A DNA stretch of 64,000 nucleotides from an uncultured Selenomonas sp. (GCA_947167105.1 CAMVGU010000002.1:62001-126000); one strand, 5' to 3'; counted from the stretch's first letter, positions 25,019 to 34,501 are shown. Translations and numbers: made by a program. Notes: generated by a model not told the origin, from the sequence alone.

Positions 25019-27100
25019 TCAAATCTTCACCACCCCAAGAATCTGTATCTCTACGCTTGCCTCGATCTCAGCATGGGACAGCACTATCAGCCCCGGCACG
25101 GAACGCTCCACCAGCTTGCGGAAGTAGAGCCGCACAGCAGGACTGGTCAGCACGATAGGCTGGTACCCCATATTGGTAAGCTTCGTGAGCTCGGTATCAA
25201 GTGTTTGCAGGAGCTTTTGCATGGAATCCGGGTCAAGGCTCACATAGGAGCCGTGATCTGTGCGCTGCACTCCGCCTGCAATGCGGTTTTCCAGCGCCGG
25301 GTCCAAAGTCACGCAGGGCAGCACCCCATTTTGCACATTCATCTGGGTAATGGAGCGCGCCATGGCATGGCGCACATACTCTGTGAGTATCTCCGTATCC
25401 TTCGTCGCCCGGGCGTAATCCGCCAGCACCTCCATGATGGTGGCCATATCCCGGATGGAGATACGCTCCCTGAGCAGATTGGCCAGCACCTTCTGGATCT
25501 CGCCCACATTGAGCAGATCCGGCACCACTTCGGTGACAAGGGAGGAATTGGTTTTCTTGAGATTGTCGATAAGGTTCTGGGTCTCCTGGCGGCCAAGGAT
25601 TTCGTCAGCATGCTGCTTGATAACCTCGGTCAGGTGGGTGGCCAGCACGGACACGGCATCAACCACCGTGTAGCCGTTGAGTTCCGCCTGCTCCCGCTCG
25701 CTTTCGGGAATCCACAGGGCAGGCAGGCCGAAGGCCGGCTCCACCGTCTCAATGCCCGGCACTTCCTCAAAGACCGTGCCGGAATTCATGGCCAGGTAAT
25801 GATCCAGCATCAATTCGCCCTTGGCAATCTCGATGCCCTTCAGCTTGATGATGTAAGCATTGGGCTTGATCTGGATGTTATCGCGGATACGGATGGTGGG
25901 CACCACCAGGCCCAGCTCCAGGGCGCACTGGCGGCGGATCATCACGATGCGATCCAAAAGGTCGCCGCCCTGCCCTGTATCCACCAGGGGAATCAGGGAG
26001 TAGCCGATTTCCAGCTCCATGGGGTCAACCTGCAGCAGGGAGACAATATTCTCCGGCGTGGTGGCTTCCTTCTTTTCCTTCGCTTTCTTGGTGGCCTTCT
26101 TGGTCTCTATCTTCACCTCATGGGACTGCCTGAGAGTCCAGCCGATAAAGGCACAGCCCAAGGACAGCACCAGGAAGGGTATGCCGGGCAGGCCGGGCAC
26201 AATGGCCAGGAAGACCAGCACTCCGCTGAGTATGAAGAAGATGCGCTCATTCTTGAAGAGCTGATCCACCATGTCGCGGCCGATATTGCCTTCGGCCCCG
26301 GCACGGGTGACAATCAGGCCCGTAGCCACGGAAATCAAGAGGGCGGGTATCTGGCTGACCAGGCCCTCGCCCACGGTCAGGATCGTGTAGGTGGCAAGGG
26401 CCTGCACCGCCTCCATATCACGCTGCACCATGCCGATGACGAAGCCGCCGCCGATATTGATGAACATGATGATGATGGCCGCGATGGCATCGCCCTTGAC
26501 GAACTTGGAAGCACCGTCCATGGCGCCGAAGAAATCCGCTTCCTTCTGGATTTTCTCGCGGCGCACCTTGGCCTCGGCATCGGTAATGGCCCCCTGGTTC
26601 AAATCCGCGTCAATGGACATCTGCTTACCTGGCATAGCATCCAGGGTGAAGCGGGCGGAAACCTCAGCCACGCGCTCCGAGCCCTTGGTGATAACTATGA
26701 AATTGATGAGGACCAGGATGATGAACATGATAAAACCGACGATGGCGTTACCGCCGACGACGAACTGGCCGAAGGCCGTGATGACCTCACCCGCAAAGCC
26801 GTCCAAGAGTATCAGGCGGGTGGAGGAAATGTTCAGCGCCAGGCGGAACAGTGTGGTAATGAGCAGCAGGGAGGGGAAAATGGATAAATCCAATGCCTCC
26901 ACGTTGTAGACCACAGCCATGACAATCAGCAGGGCAATGGTGATATTGAGACAGATGAGCAAATCCAGCAGGAACGTGGGCAGCGGAATGATCATCATGA
27001 TCACGATGCTCACGATGGCTATCGCAATGAGGACATCGCTGTACCTCTGTACGAAACTGCCGCCCTTCAGCGGATCTGCAGCAGCGGTCTGTGCAGCCAT
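25019..27100 (-). CDS. flhA: Flagellar export gate protein FlhA
   Basis: A 693-residue FlhA. The N-terminal half has about eight transmembrane helices, with the conserved FHIPEP-type cytoplasmic loop (about 145-180, ARFTLDAMPGKQMSIDADLN). The C-terminal half is the large cytoplasmic domain that forms the nonameric ring and binds chaperone-substrate complexes. It drives protein export using the proton motive force. AAGGAG lies upstream of the ATG. Confidence 0.96.
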   Translation of the reverse strand: MAAQTAAADPLKGGSFVQRYSDVLIAIAIVSIVIMMIIPLPTFLLDLLICLNITIALLIVMAVVYNVEALDLSIFPSLLLITTLFRLALNISSTRLILLDGFAGEVITAFGQFVVGGNAIVGFIMFIILVLINFIVITKGSERVAEVSARFTLDAMPGKQMSIDADLNQGAITDAEAKVRREKIQKEADFFGAMDGASKFVKGDAIAAIIIMFINIGGGFVIGMVQRDMEAVQALATYTILTVGEGLVSQIPALLISVATGLIVTRAGAEGNIGRDMVDQLFKNERIFFILSGVLVFLAIVPGLPGIPFLVLSLGCAFIGWTLRQSHEVKIETKKATKKAKEKKEATTPENIVSLLQVDPMELEIGYSLIPLVDTGQGGDLLDRIVMIRRQCALELGLVVPTIRIRDNIQIKPNAYIIKLKGIEIAKGELMLDHYLAMNSGTVFEEVPGIETVEPAFGLPALWIPESEREQAELNGYTVVDAVSVLATHLTEVIKQHADEILGRQETQNLIDNLKKTNSSLVTEVVPDLLNVGEIQKVLANLLRERISIRDMATIMEVLADYARATKDTEILTEYVRHAMARSITQMNVQNGVLPCVTLDPALENRIAGGVQRTDHGSYVSLDPDSMQKLLQTLDTELTKLTNMGYQPIVLTSPAVRLYFRKLVERSVPGLIVLSHAEIEASVEIQILGVVKI

Positions 27101-27149
27101 GTACTCATCTCCTTGCCCTTAAACTCATCCAAATAACCATACCGCCCCA

Positions 27150-28235
27150 TCAGGCATAGGCACTGCGGCGCTTGAGCCTGTAGACATAGGCCAGCACCTC
27201 GGCCACAGCCTGGTACAGCTCTTGGGGAACCACATCCCCTATCTCCGTGCTGGCGTAGAGCGCGCGGGCCAGGGGCTTATTCTCAACGATTGCGATGCCG
27301 TGGTCACGGGCCACATCCTTGATGCGCTGCGCCACCAGATCCTGACCTTTGGCTAAAACCAGCGGCGCTACCATGCCCTTGTGATATTCCAGGGCCACAG
27401 CCAGATGGGTCGGGTTCGTGATAATCACATCCGCCTTGGGCACTTCCTGCATCATGCGTGCCATTGCCATCTCGCGCTGCTTCTGCTTAATCTTGCCCTT
27501 GATCTGGGGATCGCCTTCGGACTGCTTCGCTTCGTCCTTGACTTCCTGCTTGGTCATCTTCAAATCCTGGGTGGTCTGCCACTTCTGGTACATCAAATCC
27601 AGCACGCCCAGAATGAAGATGATGCCGATGACCTTGAAGGCCATGCCGAAAATAATATCCGCAATCTGCCCCAGGCTGGTCTCAAGATCGAAATAGATGA
27701 ACCTTGGCATGGCCAGGATCTGGTCTTTCAGCACATAGTACAGAGCCAGGCCAATGATGATAATCTTGGCAATGGACTTCACCAGCTCAATCAGGGAGCG
27801 CTTGGAGAACATGCGGCCAAAGCCGTTGATGGGATTCAGCTTGCTCAGCTTGAAGCCGATGGCCTCCGTGCTGATATGGAAGCCCACCTGATAGAAATTG
27901 ATAGCCAGGCCCAGGGCCATAATCGCCATCATCACGGGGAAGGCGGTCTTGGCCATGATCTCGATAATGCCGATAAAGATGCGGACAATGTTCTCCGTAT
28001 CCACGCTCTGGCTCAGGTTCGAGAATACATAAATGGTGTAGGCGGCTATATTCGCATACACCCAGTCCCACATCCAGAAGAGATAAACAAAGCCGGCCAG
28101 CAGCACAAAGGCAGTATTCAGTTCCTGGCTCTTGCCCACCTGGCCTTTCTTGCGTGCATCTTCACGCTTCTTGGCGGTAGGCTCCTCGGTTTTCTCTCCG
28201 TCTGCAAAGAGCTGCAGATCAAACGCGAAGCGCAA
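27150..28235 (-). CDS. flhB: Flagellar export switch protein FlhB
   Basis: A 361-residue FlhB beginning LRFAFDLQLFADGEKTEEPT, with four transmembrane helices and a cytoplasmic domain carrying the autocleavage motif NPTH (in ITNPTHLAVAL). Cleavage there switches export from rod/hook to filament substrates. No ATG is available near the family's usual start; a TTG at 28235 gives the normal N-terminus, though its upstream site is weak. Longer frames overlap fliR and look unlike FlhB. Confidence 0.92.
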   Translation of the reverse strand: MRFAFDLQLFADGEKTEEPTAKKREDARKKGQVGKSQELNTAFVLLAGFVYLFWMWDWVYANIAAYTIYVFSNLSQSVDTENIVRIFIGIIEIMAKTAFPVMMAIMALGLAINFYQVGFHISTEAIGFKLSKLNPINGFGRMFSKRSLIELVKSIAKIIIIGLALYYVLKDQILAMPRFIYFDLETSLGQIADIIFGMAFKVIGIIFILGVLDLMYQKWQTTQDLKMTKQEVKDEAKQSEGDPQIKGKIKQKQREMAMARMMQEVPKADVIITNPTHLAVALEYHKGMVAPLVLAKGQDLVAQRIKDVARDHGIAIVENKPLARALYASTEIGDVVPQELYQAVAEVLAYVYRLKRRSAYA

Positions 28236-28272
28236 GGCTTCATCAGTATCCTGAGCCGCTCCCGGCCCGCAG

Positions 28273-29055
28273 CTAGCGGAGAGCCCGCAAGGCAATGTTG
28301 ATATTGCCGTACATCTCATTAAACAACACATCCAGGAAAAGCACAAAGAAGGGGACTACCATCATCAGCATGCCCAAGCCTATGACGATGTGCATAGGCA
28401 GGCCCACCACAAAAATATTGAGCTGGGGCATGGTCCTGGCCAAAATGCCCAGGCCGGTATTGGTCAGCAGGATGGCAAAAGTCACCGGCAGCGCAATCTT
28501 CATCCCCGTCAGGAAAATCCCCGCCGTGAAATCCGTGAAAATCGCGGCCAGGGACAGGCTCGGCTCTGCCGTCAGAAGCGGCACGGCACGGAAGCTCTCG
28601 GCCAGGGCCGCGATTATGATGTGGTGCCCATTGACCACCAGAAAGACTATCACGGACAAATTATAAAGAAAACTTCCGATTAGCGGTATTTGCTGACCGG
28701 AAGTTGGGTCCATGACATTTACTATGGCGAAACCGACCTGCATATCCATGATCTTGCCGGCCATGTTAATGGCAGCAAAAGACACAAAAGCCACAAACCC
28801 AATCAGCCAGCCCACAAAAAGCTCAGAGAGCAGGGCAGCCGCATACATCAGCATTGACTCAGGAGCCGGTGCAATCCCCATCTCATCCACAACGGGAAAC
28901 AGCACGGCCGCAAAAGCAAGGGCCGTAGCCGCCCTGAAGTAAATCGGGATGTTCATGCTGCCGAAGAAAGGCGAGATCATGAAGACACCGGTAATGCGGG
29001 TCAGCATCAGCAGAAAAATTGCCGCATGATCCTGCAGGAGCCCATAGAAATCCAT
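28273..29055 (-). CDS. fliR: Flagellar export gate protein FliR
   Basis: A 260-residue polytopic membrane protein of the FliR/SpaR family, with six hydrophobic helices and the conserved SFAAINMAGKIMDMQ-like region (about 92-106) and the QIPLIGSFLYN segment. FliR forms the export pore with FliP and FliQ. GGGGAGGAG lies upstream. Confidence 0.94.
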   Translation of the reverse strand: MDFYGLLQDHAAIFLLMLTRITGVFMISPFFGSMNIPIYFRAATALAFAAVLFPVVDEMGIAPAPESMLMYAAALLSELFVGWLIGFVAFVSFAAINMAGKIMDMQVGFAIVNVMDPTSGQQIPLIGSFLYNLSVIVFLVVNGHHIIIAALAESFRAVPLLTAEPSLSLAAIFTDFTAGIFLTGMKIALPVTFAILLTNTGLGILARTMPQLNIFVVGLPMHIVIGLGMLMMVVPFFVLFLDVLFNEMYGNINIALRALR

Positions 29056-29078
29056 GCTCTCCTCCCCATCTCATGCCT

Positions 29079-29348
29079 TCAGCCGATATAGAACGGCAGG
29101 TTCACAAATACATTCGTCACATATTCCACCATAATGCGCAGCATCCAGGGGCCAAAGATCAGAATGGCCACAAACACCGCTATAATCTTCGGTATGAAGG
29201 CCAGGGTCTGCTCCTGGATGGATGTTGTAGCCTGGAACACACTGACCATCAGGCCCACAATCAGGCCCAGCCCCAGCATTGGCGCCGCAACAATCAGCAC
29301 AATCATCAGCGCCTGCTGCGCCAACTGTATAACCAAATCGCCTGACAT
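29079..29348 (-). CDS. fliQ: Flagellar export gate protein FliQ
   Basis: An 89-residue two-helix membrane protein. The pattern LAQQALMIVLIVAAPMLGLG, then GLMVSVFQATTSIQEQTL, is typical of FliQ. It is part of the FliPQR core. GGGGAGGGC precedes the ATG; fliR starts 23 bases later. Confidence 0.95.
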   Translation of the reverse strand: MSGDLVIQLAQQALMIVLIVAAPMLGLGLIVGLMVSVFQATTSIQEQTLAFIPKIIAVFVAILIFGPWMLRIMVEYVTNVFVNLPFYIG

Positions 29349-29364
29349 GGCCTGCCCTCCCCGC

Positions 29365-30120
29365 CTACTTGAAGCTCATAATAATCGACTGAATCAAAAG
29401 ATGCCAGCCATCCACCATCACAAACAGCAGTATCTTGAAGGGCAGCGAAATCATGACCGGAGGCAGCATCATCATACCCATTGACATCAGCGTACTGGCC
29501 ACGATCATATCTATGACGATAAAGGGAACATAAATCATGAAGCCTATCTGGAAGGCGGTCTTCAGCTCGCTGATAATGAAAGCCGGAATCAGCGTAAACG
29601 TAGACACATCCTCCTGGGACTCCGGACGGGGCGCATCCGACAGATTCACGAACAGCGCCAAATCCGTCTCCCTGGTCTGCCTGAACATGAACTCCCTGAC
29701 AGGGGCCGCCACATTATTAAGGGCTTCCTCCTGGGTTATCTGCCCGGCCATATAGGGCTGGATGCCCTGCTCATTTGCCTGTGACCAATAAGGGGACATG
29801 ATGTAGAAGGTCAGGAACAGGGACAGGGCGATAACCACCTGATTAGGCGGCACATTCTGGGTAGATAGGGCGTTCCTCAGAAAACCAATAATCACGACAA
29901 TGCGCACAAAGGAGGTCGTCATCACCAGGATGGCAGGCGCCAACGACAGAATCGTCAGCAATGCCATGACCTGGAGGGTGACAGCCACATCCTGGGGATT
30001 GCTGGAAGATCCCACATCCACATTCACTGTGGGAATCAGCGGTGCTGCCGCAGCTTCAGGAACTGCGCTCCCCATAAGCAGGCCGCCAAGGGCCATTACA
30101 GCCAAGCCACGATATTTCAA
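29365..30120 (-). CDS. fliP: Flagellar export gate protein FliP
   Basis: A 251-residue FliP. An N-terminal signal-like segment (MALGGLLMGSAVPEAAAA) precedes four membrane helices with the conserved SFVRIVVIIGFLRNALS and GFMIYVPFIVIDMIVAS blocks. The TTG at 30120 is preceded by GAGGTGGG six bases upstream and gives a normal signal peptide. The longer frame would overlap fliO and lacks a site. Confidence 0.94.
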   Translation of the reverse strand: MKYRGLAVMALGGLLMGSAVPEAAAAPLIPTVNVDVGSSSNPQDVAVTLQVMALLTILSLAPAILVMTTSFVRIVVIIGFLRNALSTQNVPPNQVVIALSLFLTFYIMSPYWSQANEQGIQPYMAGQITQEEALNNVAAPVREFMFRQTRETDLALFVNLSDAPRPESQEDVSTFTLIPAFIISELKTAFQIGFMIYVPFIVIDMIVASTLMSMGMMMLPPVMISLPFKILLFVMVDGWHLLIQSIIMSFK

Positions 30121-30145
30121 GCCAATCCCACCTCTTTTGTCTTCA

Positions 30146-30667
30146 TCATCTGCGGAACATAGGCGGGATTTTTTGCGCAAGGCTCGCCAGGGAGCCAAAC
30201 TGCTGGGAAAACATGGACATATCCAGCGGCGCGGAGATTGCCATCTGCTGCAGCCTGCTGACCTCCTCCGGATCAGTAATCTCAGCCAGGAGGGTTATCT
30301 CATGCTCCGTAACGCCGAGCAACAAAAAACGCCCGGCCACTTCTACCACACATACCGAGCGGTTCGGGCCCAGCGGCAGGTGGGAAAGGATTCTTCCTCC
30401 CTGCCCTTGCATAGGTCTAGCAAAATGACCGCCGAGAAACCTGGCTGCCAGATATGCCATTCCCACCACAAAGGCAAAGACGACAACAAGGCTGGCCAGA
30501 TATGCAGCGGTCGACCACCAAGACATGGCAGTCGGCTGCGGGACCTGTGTCTCATAGCCTGCCAGATACCCGCCCTGGGCAGCTTCCTCCGCCGCCAGGG
30601 CAGCATCCGGCAGAGCCAGGAGCACCAGTCCCGCAATCCCTGCCAGCATAATATTCCTTTTGTCCAT
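30146..30667 (-). CDS. fliO: Flagellar biosynthesis protein FliO
   Basis: A 173-residue protein with an N-terminal signal-like segment, a periplasmic stretch, a transmembrane helix (YLASLVVVFAFVVGMAYLAA) and a cytoplasmic FliO/FliZ domain (RILSHLPLGPNRSVCVVEVA). FliO assists assembly of FliP. Its ATG shares one base with the cheY stop. FliO sequences diverge fast; the position before fliP supports the call. Confidence 0.88.
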   Translation of the reverse strand: MDKRNIMLAGIAGLVLLALPDAALAAEEAAQGGYLAGYETQVPQPTAMSWWSTAAYLASLVVVFAFVVGMAYLAARFLGGHFARPMQGQGGRILSHLPLGPNRSVCVVEVAGRFLLLGVTEHEITLLAEITDPEEVSRLQQMAISAPLDMSMFSQQFGSLASLAQKIPPMFRR

Positions 30668-31029
30668 CAGCCCACTGCTTTACGGACAGCCTCCAAGACG
30701 CGATCAGCCTGGAAGGGCTTCACGATGAAATCCCGTGCCCCTGCCTGAATGGCCTCAATGACCATCGCCTGCTGGCCCATAGCACTGCACATGACAATCT
30801 TCGCGTTAGCATCGACTTTCTTGATTTCCTTGACAGCGCTGATGCCGTCCATTTCCGGCATCGTGATGTCCATGGTGACCAGATCCGGCTTCAGCTCCTG
30901 ATACTTCTCAAGGGCCTTCATGCCGTTCTCGGCCTCGCCAACGACCTCATAACCATTTTTGGACAGGATATCCTTGACCATCATGCGCATGAATGCCGCG
31001 TCGTCAACAACCAATACTCGTACTGCCAT
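30667..31029 (-). CDS. cheY: Chemotaxis response regulator CheY
   Basis: A 120-residue stand-alone receiver domain. It has the acidic pair in VVDDAAF, phospho-acceptor Asp54 in TMDITMPEMDG, the Ser/Thr switch in IVMCSAMGQ, and the conserved Lys in FIVKPFQ. Phosphorylated CheY binds the FliM/FliY switch. GTGAGGAG precedes the ATG. A 247-base gap with tandem palindromic repeats separates it from fliY. Confidence 0.95.
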   Translation of the reverse strand: MAVRVLVVDDAAFMRMMVKDILSKNGYEVVGEAENGMKALEKYQELKPDLVTMDITMPEMDGISAVKEIKKVDANAKIVMCSAMGQQAMVIEAIQAGARDFIVKPFQADRVLEAVRKAVG

Positions 31030-31079
31030 GTTTCATCTCTCCTCACCCTGATTAAATAGATGGATGCTTACTTACTATT

Positions 31080-31133
31080 ATAACGCCATTGTTCAGGATT
31101 TCGCAAGGCGAAATCATTCCAATCAGCGTTTCA
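31080..31133. repeat. 54-bp palindromic intergenic repeat, copy 1
   Basis: This sequence begins ATAACGCCATTGTTCAGG and ends CAATCAGCGTTTCA. The inner arms GATTTCGC / GCGAAATC form a perfect 8-bp stem with a three-base loop. The outer arms AACGC / GCGTT and ATTG / CAAT extend the hairpin. The same 54 bases recur at 31151-31204 (one difference) and, in the other orientation, at 58402-58455 (diverged). Confidence 0.75.
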
Positions 31134-31150
31134 TCGGGTTTTATCCCGAT
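31133..31150. repeat. Small dyad between the two repeat copies
   Basis: ATCGGG-TTTTAT-CCCGAT is a perfect 6-bp inverted repeat that joins copy 1 and copy 2 of the palindromic repeat. Confidence 0.6.
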
Positions 31151-31204
31151 ATAACGCCATTGTTCAGGATTTCGCAAGGCGAAATCATTCCAATTAGCGT
31201 TTCA
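31151..31204. repeat. 54-bp palindromic intergenic repeat, copy 2
   Basis: This copy is identical to 31080-31133 except for CAATTAGCG in place of CAATCAGCG, and lies 71 bases downstream. The two copies and linker fill most of the fliY-cheY gap. Confidence 0.75.
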
Positions 31205-31276
31205 ACGGGAACTCAGCCCGCATGCCTATAGTAAAGTCCGCCTGCAGGCATGTGCCTGCACCGGGCCTGCCCCAGC

Positions 31277-32539
31277 TTACTGGAGCCTTGCCGCCCTTTC
31301 TGCCGGACTTGCTATCTCAGTAATGCGGACACCGAAATTTTCATCGATGACCACCACTTCGCCCTTGGCCAGGAATCTGCCATTGACCTGGATGTCCACC
31401 GGCTCGCCGGCCAGCTTATCCAGTTCCACAATGGAGCCATTGGTAAGCTCCAGGATATCCTTGATGGATTTATGGGTACGCCCCAGCTCCACAGTCACCT
31501 TCAGGGGCACATCCAGGATCAGGCCGATATTGGCATCATTGACCTGGACAGGCTCGGAGCTTAAGGGTATAAACTGTGCCGGCTGCACGGCTGCTCCCGT
31601 AGCCACATGGGGCTGGGCCGGCATGCCATAGCCGTAGCCGGGGGGCGGTGCGCCATAGCCCGGCGGCGGTGCTGCTGCAGGGGGCGGGGCCGCTGCCGCA
31701 GGAGCCGGTGCTGCAGGAGGCGGCGGTGCTGCCGCAGGTGGCGGCGCCGGTGCCGGTGCAGGTTCCGGTTCAGGCTCTTCCGTATTAGCCGAGCCGTTCA
31801 GCAGGGATTCCACCATCTCCTTGGCCACATCTACTGGCAGGATCTGCATGATCTCGCTGTCGATCAGGCCATCAACTTCCATGCGGAAGGATATGCGCAC
31901 AATGGGATCATCGTTGCTCATGATCTCCGTGACTTTATCCTCCGCTCCCAGATCAATGAGATTTACTACAGGAGGTGAAATATCGATCTTTTTATTGAAC
32001 ATTGATGACAGGGAGGTAGCCACCGTACCCATCATCTGGTTCATGGACTCGCCCACCGCGCTCATATGAATCTCATTGAGCTCCTGGTCGGGATTGGTGC
32101 CGTCGCCGCCCATCATCAAATCTGCAATGATAGCCGCATCCTGAGCCTGGATAGCCAGCACATTGTTGCCATCAATGCCAATGGTATAGCCCACCTCAAC
32201 AATGAGGTAAGGCATGGGGTAATGCTCCTTGATAAGCCTCATGGTGGCAACCGAGACCGTGGGCGTCGTAATGGACACCTTATGCCCCAGTAGCACTGAC
32301 AGAGTTGTTGCGGCACTCCCCATAGAGATATTGCCGATTTCACCCAGGGCATCCTTCTCTATATCAGAGAGCACGCCCTCGAACTGAGATGAATCACCGG
32401 CTGCAGCAGCATCGGCCGCGGGTGCTTCGCCGCCGGCTGCCGGAGCAGACTCTCCCGCAGGCTCCGAATCCCCGCCGGCAGCCAGGCCGCCATTGAGCAG
32501 GGCGTCTATTTCCTCTTGCGAGATCATATCGTCACTCAT
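31277..32539 (-). CDS. fliY: Flagellar switch phosphatase FliY (FliN-type)
   Basis: A 420-residue protein. The N-terminal FliY/CheC-like region has EIDALLNGG (FliM-like N-peptide), a CheC phosphatase centre (LGEIGNISMGSAATTLS) and a second centre (AVGESMNQMMGTVATSLS). A Pro/Ala/Gly-rich linker (about 240-325) leads to a C-terminal FliN domain (about 335-415, LDVPLKVTVELGRT). It is the CheY-P phosphatase and C-ring component replacing FliN. The ATG at 32539 overlaps the fliM stop by eight bases; GGAG lies 12 bases upstream. Confidence 0.94.
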   Translation of the reverse strand: MSDDMISQEEIDALLNGGLAAGGDSEPAGESAPAAGGEAPAADAAAAGDSSQFEGVLSDIEKDALGEIGNISMGSAATTLSVLLGHKVSITTPTVSVATMRLIKEHYPMPYLIVEVGYTIGIDGNNVLAIQAQDAAIIADLMMGGDGTNPDQELNEIHMSAVGESMNQMMGTVATSLSSMFNKKIDISPPVVNLIDLGAEDKVTEIMSNDDPIVRISFRMEVDGLIDSEIMQILPVDVAKEMVESLLNGSANTEEPEPEPAPAPAPPPAAAPPPPAAPAPAAAAPPPAAAPPPGYGAPPPGYGYGMPAQPHVATGAAVQPAQFIPLSSEPVQVNDANIGLILDVPLKVTVELGRTHKSIKDILELTNGSIVELDKLAGEPVDIQVNGRFLAKGEVVVIDENFGVRITEIASPAERAARLQ

Positions 32540-33554
32540 CCGCTTGTTCATCTCCTTCTTTTATGATTTCGTCCTGCGTCATGATCCTCGTTATCTGCAC
32601 GGCCATCTTTTTGCCGGCGGTACCCGGCCGGCAGTAGAATTTGGCCCGTTTGCCAACCATGCAGCGCAGCTCGTCATCCACTTTTGTATCAAGCTGCAGC
32701 ACATCACCAAACCCCAACGTCAGGAATTCATTGATGGTTATATCTATATTGCCCATCTCCACCGTGAAGGGCACCTTGGTGCGTTCCAGCTTCTGCTGCA
32801 GGATCTTGACCTGCTCGGGATCATCATCCTTGGAGACGGAAGCCGCGACCCAGAAGGTCGTAGTCAGCTTGGACATGACCGGTTCCAGCACAAGGTACGG
32901 TATGCAGATATTCATCATGCCTTCGACCTCGCCGACCTTCATCTGGATGGTCACAATGACCACCATGTCGCTCGGCGGGACGATCTGCGTAAACTGCGGA
33001 TTGGACTCCGTTGCCTCCAAGGATGGATAAAACTCCACCACATTGGCCCAGGCTTCCTTCAGATGTCCTGTGGCCTTGTCGATGAAGCGCCGCATTACGG
33101 CCTCCTCGATTTCCGTCAGCACGCGGGTCTTGACCCCCACCTTCCCTTCGCCGCCAAAGACGCGGTCAATGAAGGCAAAAGCAATCTCCGTGCTGACCTC
33201 CATGATGATATTGCCCTTCAGCGGCGGTACCGCCAGGATGCTGATCACCGAAGGATTTGCCAGGGACTGCACAAATTCCTGGTAGGTCAGCTGCTCCACA
33301 GAAGCCACTTCCACATTCACCAGCGTACGGAGATGGGTGGACAGATACGTGTTCAGAAGGCGCGAGAAGCTCTCGTGCAGCATGAACAAGGTGCGCATCT
33401 GGTCTTTGGAGAACTTATCAGGGCGCTTGAAGTCATAAGTCTTGACTTTCTTCTGTTCCTCGTCAGCCTTGACTTCCTCCGCAGAAACTGTGCCGTCTGA
33501 CAGCGCTGAAAGCAATTTATCTATCTCAGATTGAGACAGTACATCTTCCGCCAA
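32532..33554 (-). CDS. fliM: Flagellar motor switch protein FliM
   Basis: A 340-residue FliM. The N-terminal CheY-binding peptide is LSQSEIDKLLSAL. The middle CheC-like domain lacks the phosphatase motif, as is usual. The C-terminal FliN-like domain begins around 260 (KVPFTVEMGNIDITINEFL). The TTG start lies after AGGAGGG. FliM forms the C-ring with FliG and FliY and receives CheY-P. Confidence 0.95.
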   Translation of the reverse strand: MAEDVLSQSEIDKLLSALSDGTVSAEEVKADEEQKKVKTYDFKRPDKFSKDQMRTLFMLHESFSRLLNTYLSTHLRTLVNVEVASVEQLTYQEFVQSLANPSVISILAVPPLKGNIIMEVSTEIAFAFIDRVFGGEGKVGVKTRVLTEIEEAVMRRFIDKATGHLKEAWANVVEFYPSLEATESNPQFTQIVPPSDMVVIVTIQMKVGEVEGMMNICIPYLVLEPVMSKLTTTFWVAASVSKDDDPEQVKILQQKLERTKVPFTVEMGNIDITINEFLTLGFGDVLQLDTKVDDELRCMVGKRAKFYCRPGTAGKKMAVQITRIMTQDEIIKEGDEQADE

Positions 33555-33590
33555 TCTTCGCCCTCCTTCCTGCTATATCTGCAAATAAAA

Positions 33591-34097
33591 CTACTGGAGC
33601 AGGAAGCTAGTGATATACACATCATAAACAGAGCCCTGGCCCAGACGGTTATTGAGCTCGTCCTTCAGCTTTTTCTTCAGCTCATCCTGTTTGTCCGCAT
33701 TCAGCTCGTCCAGCTTGGCGGAGCGCAGGAGCTGCATCGTCGTGTCCAGTATTTTCGTTTCCGCCTCCGGCAGGATTACTCCTTCCTTCATGTTGGACTT
33801 CTTGCCCGGATTCATTTCCAGCACGATGCTGCATTTCAGGAACTTGCCGGCCTTCTGGCCGCCCACATTCACCAGGATGCCATCCTTGGCATCTCCCAGC
33901 TTGATGAACACGCCGGGATCATGATGCACATCCACGTCCTCAGCCGGCGCATTGGACATCATCTGTGTGGTCACAAAGAACGAGATGCCGCCCGCCAGCG
34001 CCAAGCCCACGACAACCAGTATCGCTACCAGTATCACCGGGGATTTCTTCTTTTTTTCCTCCGGGGCACCCTCCGGTGCCTTTTCTTCGTCAGCCAT
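33591..34097 (-). CDS. fliL: Flagellar basal body protein FliL
   Basis: A 168-residue single-pass protein: a charged N-terminus (DEEKAPEGAPEEKKKK), one transmembrane helix (VILVAILVVVGLALAGGISF), and a periplasmic FliL domain ending DVYITSFLLQ. FliL surrounds stator units and supports torque. motA/motB, which often adjoin fliL, are absent here. Confidence 0.92.
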   Translation of the reverse strand: MADEEKAPEGAPEEKKKKSPVILVAILVVVGLALAGGISFFVTTQMMSNAPAEDVDVHHDPGVFIKLGDAKDGILVNVGGQKAGKFLKCSIVLEMNPGKKSNMKEGVILPEAETKILDTTMQLLRSAKLDELNADKQDELKKKLKDELNNRLGQGSVYDVYITSFLLQ

Positions 34098-34155
34098 CTG
34101 CTATTCCCCTCCATATGCGGTTGCTGCCAGCCCCCTGGCTGCAGCACGCCATATC

Positions 34156-34356
34156 TCAGAACTGCTTGAGCGCGCGGCGATACTTCATCACCCGGCGCAC
34201 AATCTCATCCATGGGCTCATCTACTATGAGCTTCTTGCCGTTGATCAAGGTGACAACCGTGTCAGGCGTCTCCTCCACCGTCTCTATTATTTCGGCGTTA
34301 AGTATGAATTCTCCTTTTTTATTTGTCTGTGAATTGAATCTTGTCAATTTGATCAT
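34156..34356 (-). CDS. flbD: FlbD/SwrD-family motility protein
   Basis: A 66-residue protein of the FlbD/SwrD family: MIKLTRFN at the start, FILNAEIIETVEETPDTVVT, then NGKKLIVDEPMDEIVRRV. In Bacillus, SwrD raises motor power for swarming. In most Firmicutes it directly follows flgE; here flgE is missing and flbD begins a new transcription unit behind a terminator and a promoter. Confidence 0.92.
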   Translation of the reverse strand: MIKLTRFNSQTNKKGEFILNAEIIETVEETPDTVVTLINGKKLIVDEPMDEIVRRVMKYRRALKQF

Positions 34357-34430
34357 TTGAGCAGCCCCCTGTATCCAGACTTACACATGCTGATTCACAG
34401 CCCTTGCGTGTAAAATTCGCCATCACTATA

Positions 34431-34459
34431 AGATTATCCTTTTTTTTTTCTGTTTTCAA
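34431..34459 (-). promoter_or_regulatory. Promoter for flbD-fliL-fliM-fliY unit
   Basis: On the minus strand TTGAAA (34459-34454) and TAATCT (34436-34431) are separated by 17 bases that include an A-rich spacer. It lies just after the terminator behind flgD and about 75 bases before the flbD start. It therefore probably restarts transcription of the second half of the motility cluster. Confidence 0.6.
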
Positions 34460-34460
34460 G

Positions 34461-34501
34461 AAAAAAATTCAGCGGCTTCCTCCCAAAGGAGAGGAAACCG
34501 C
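34461..34501 (-). terminator. Terminator after flgD
   Basis: The minus strand reads GCGGTTTCCTC, loop, GAGGAAGCCGC, then TGAATTTTTTT: an 11-bp stem with one mismatch followed by a U-tract. It ends the flgB-flgD unit inside the motility cluster. Confidence 0.75.

Noticed and set aside
31080..31204. CRISPR array
   Set aside because: Only two repeats of 54 bases with a 17-base linker that is itself a dyad; no spacers or cas genes.
31080..31204. c-di-GMP riboswitch
   Set aside because: A motility context invites it, but the GEMM core sequences are absent and one copy lies in the opposite orientation to its gene.
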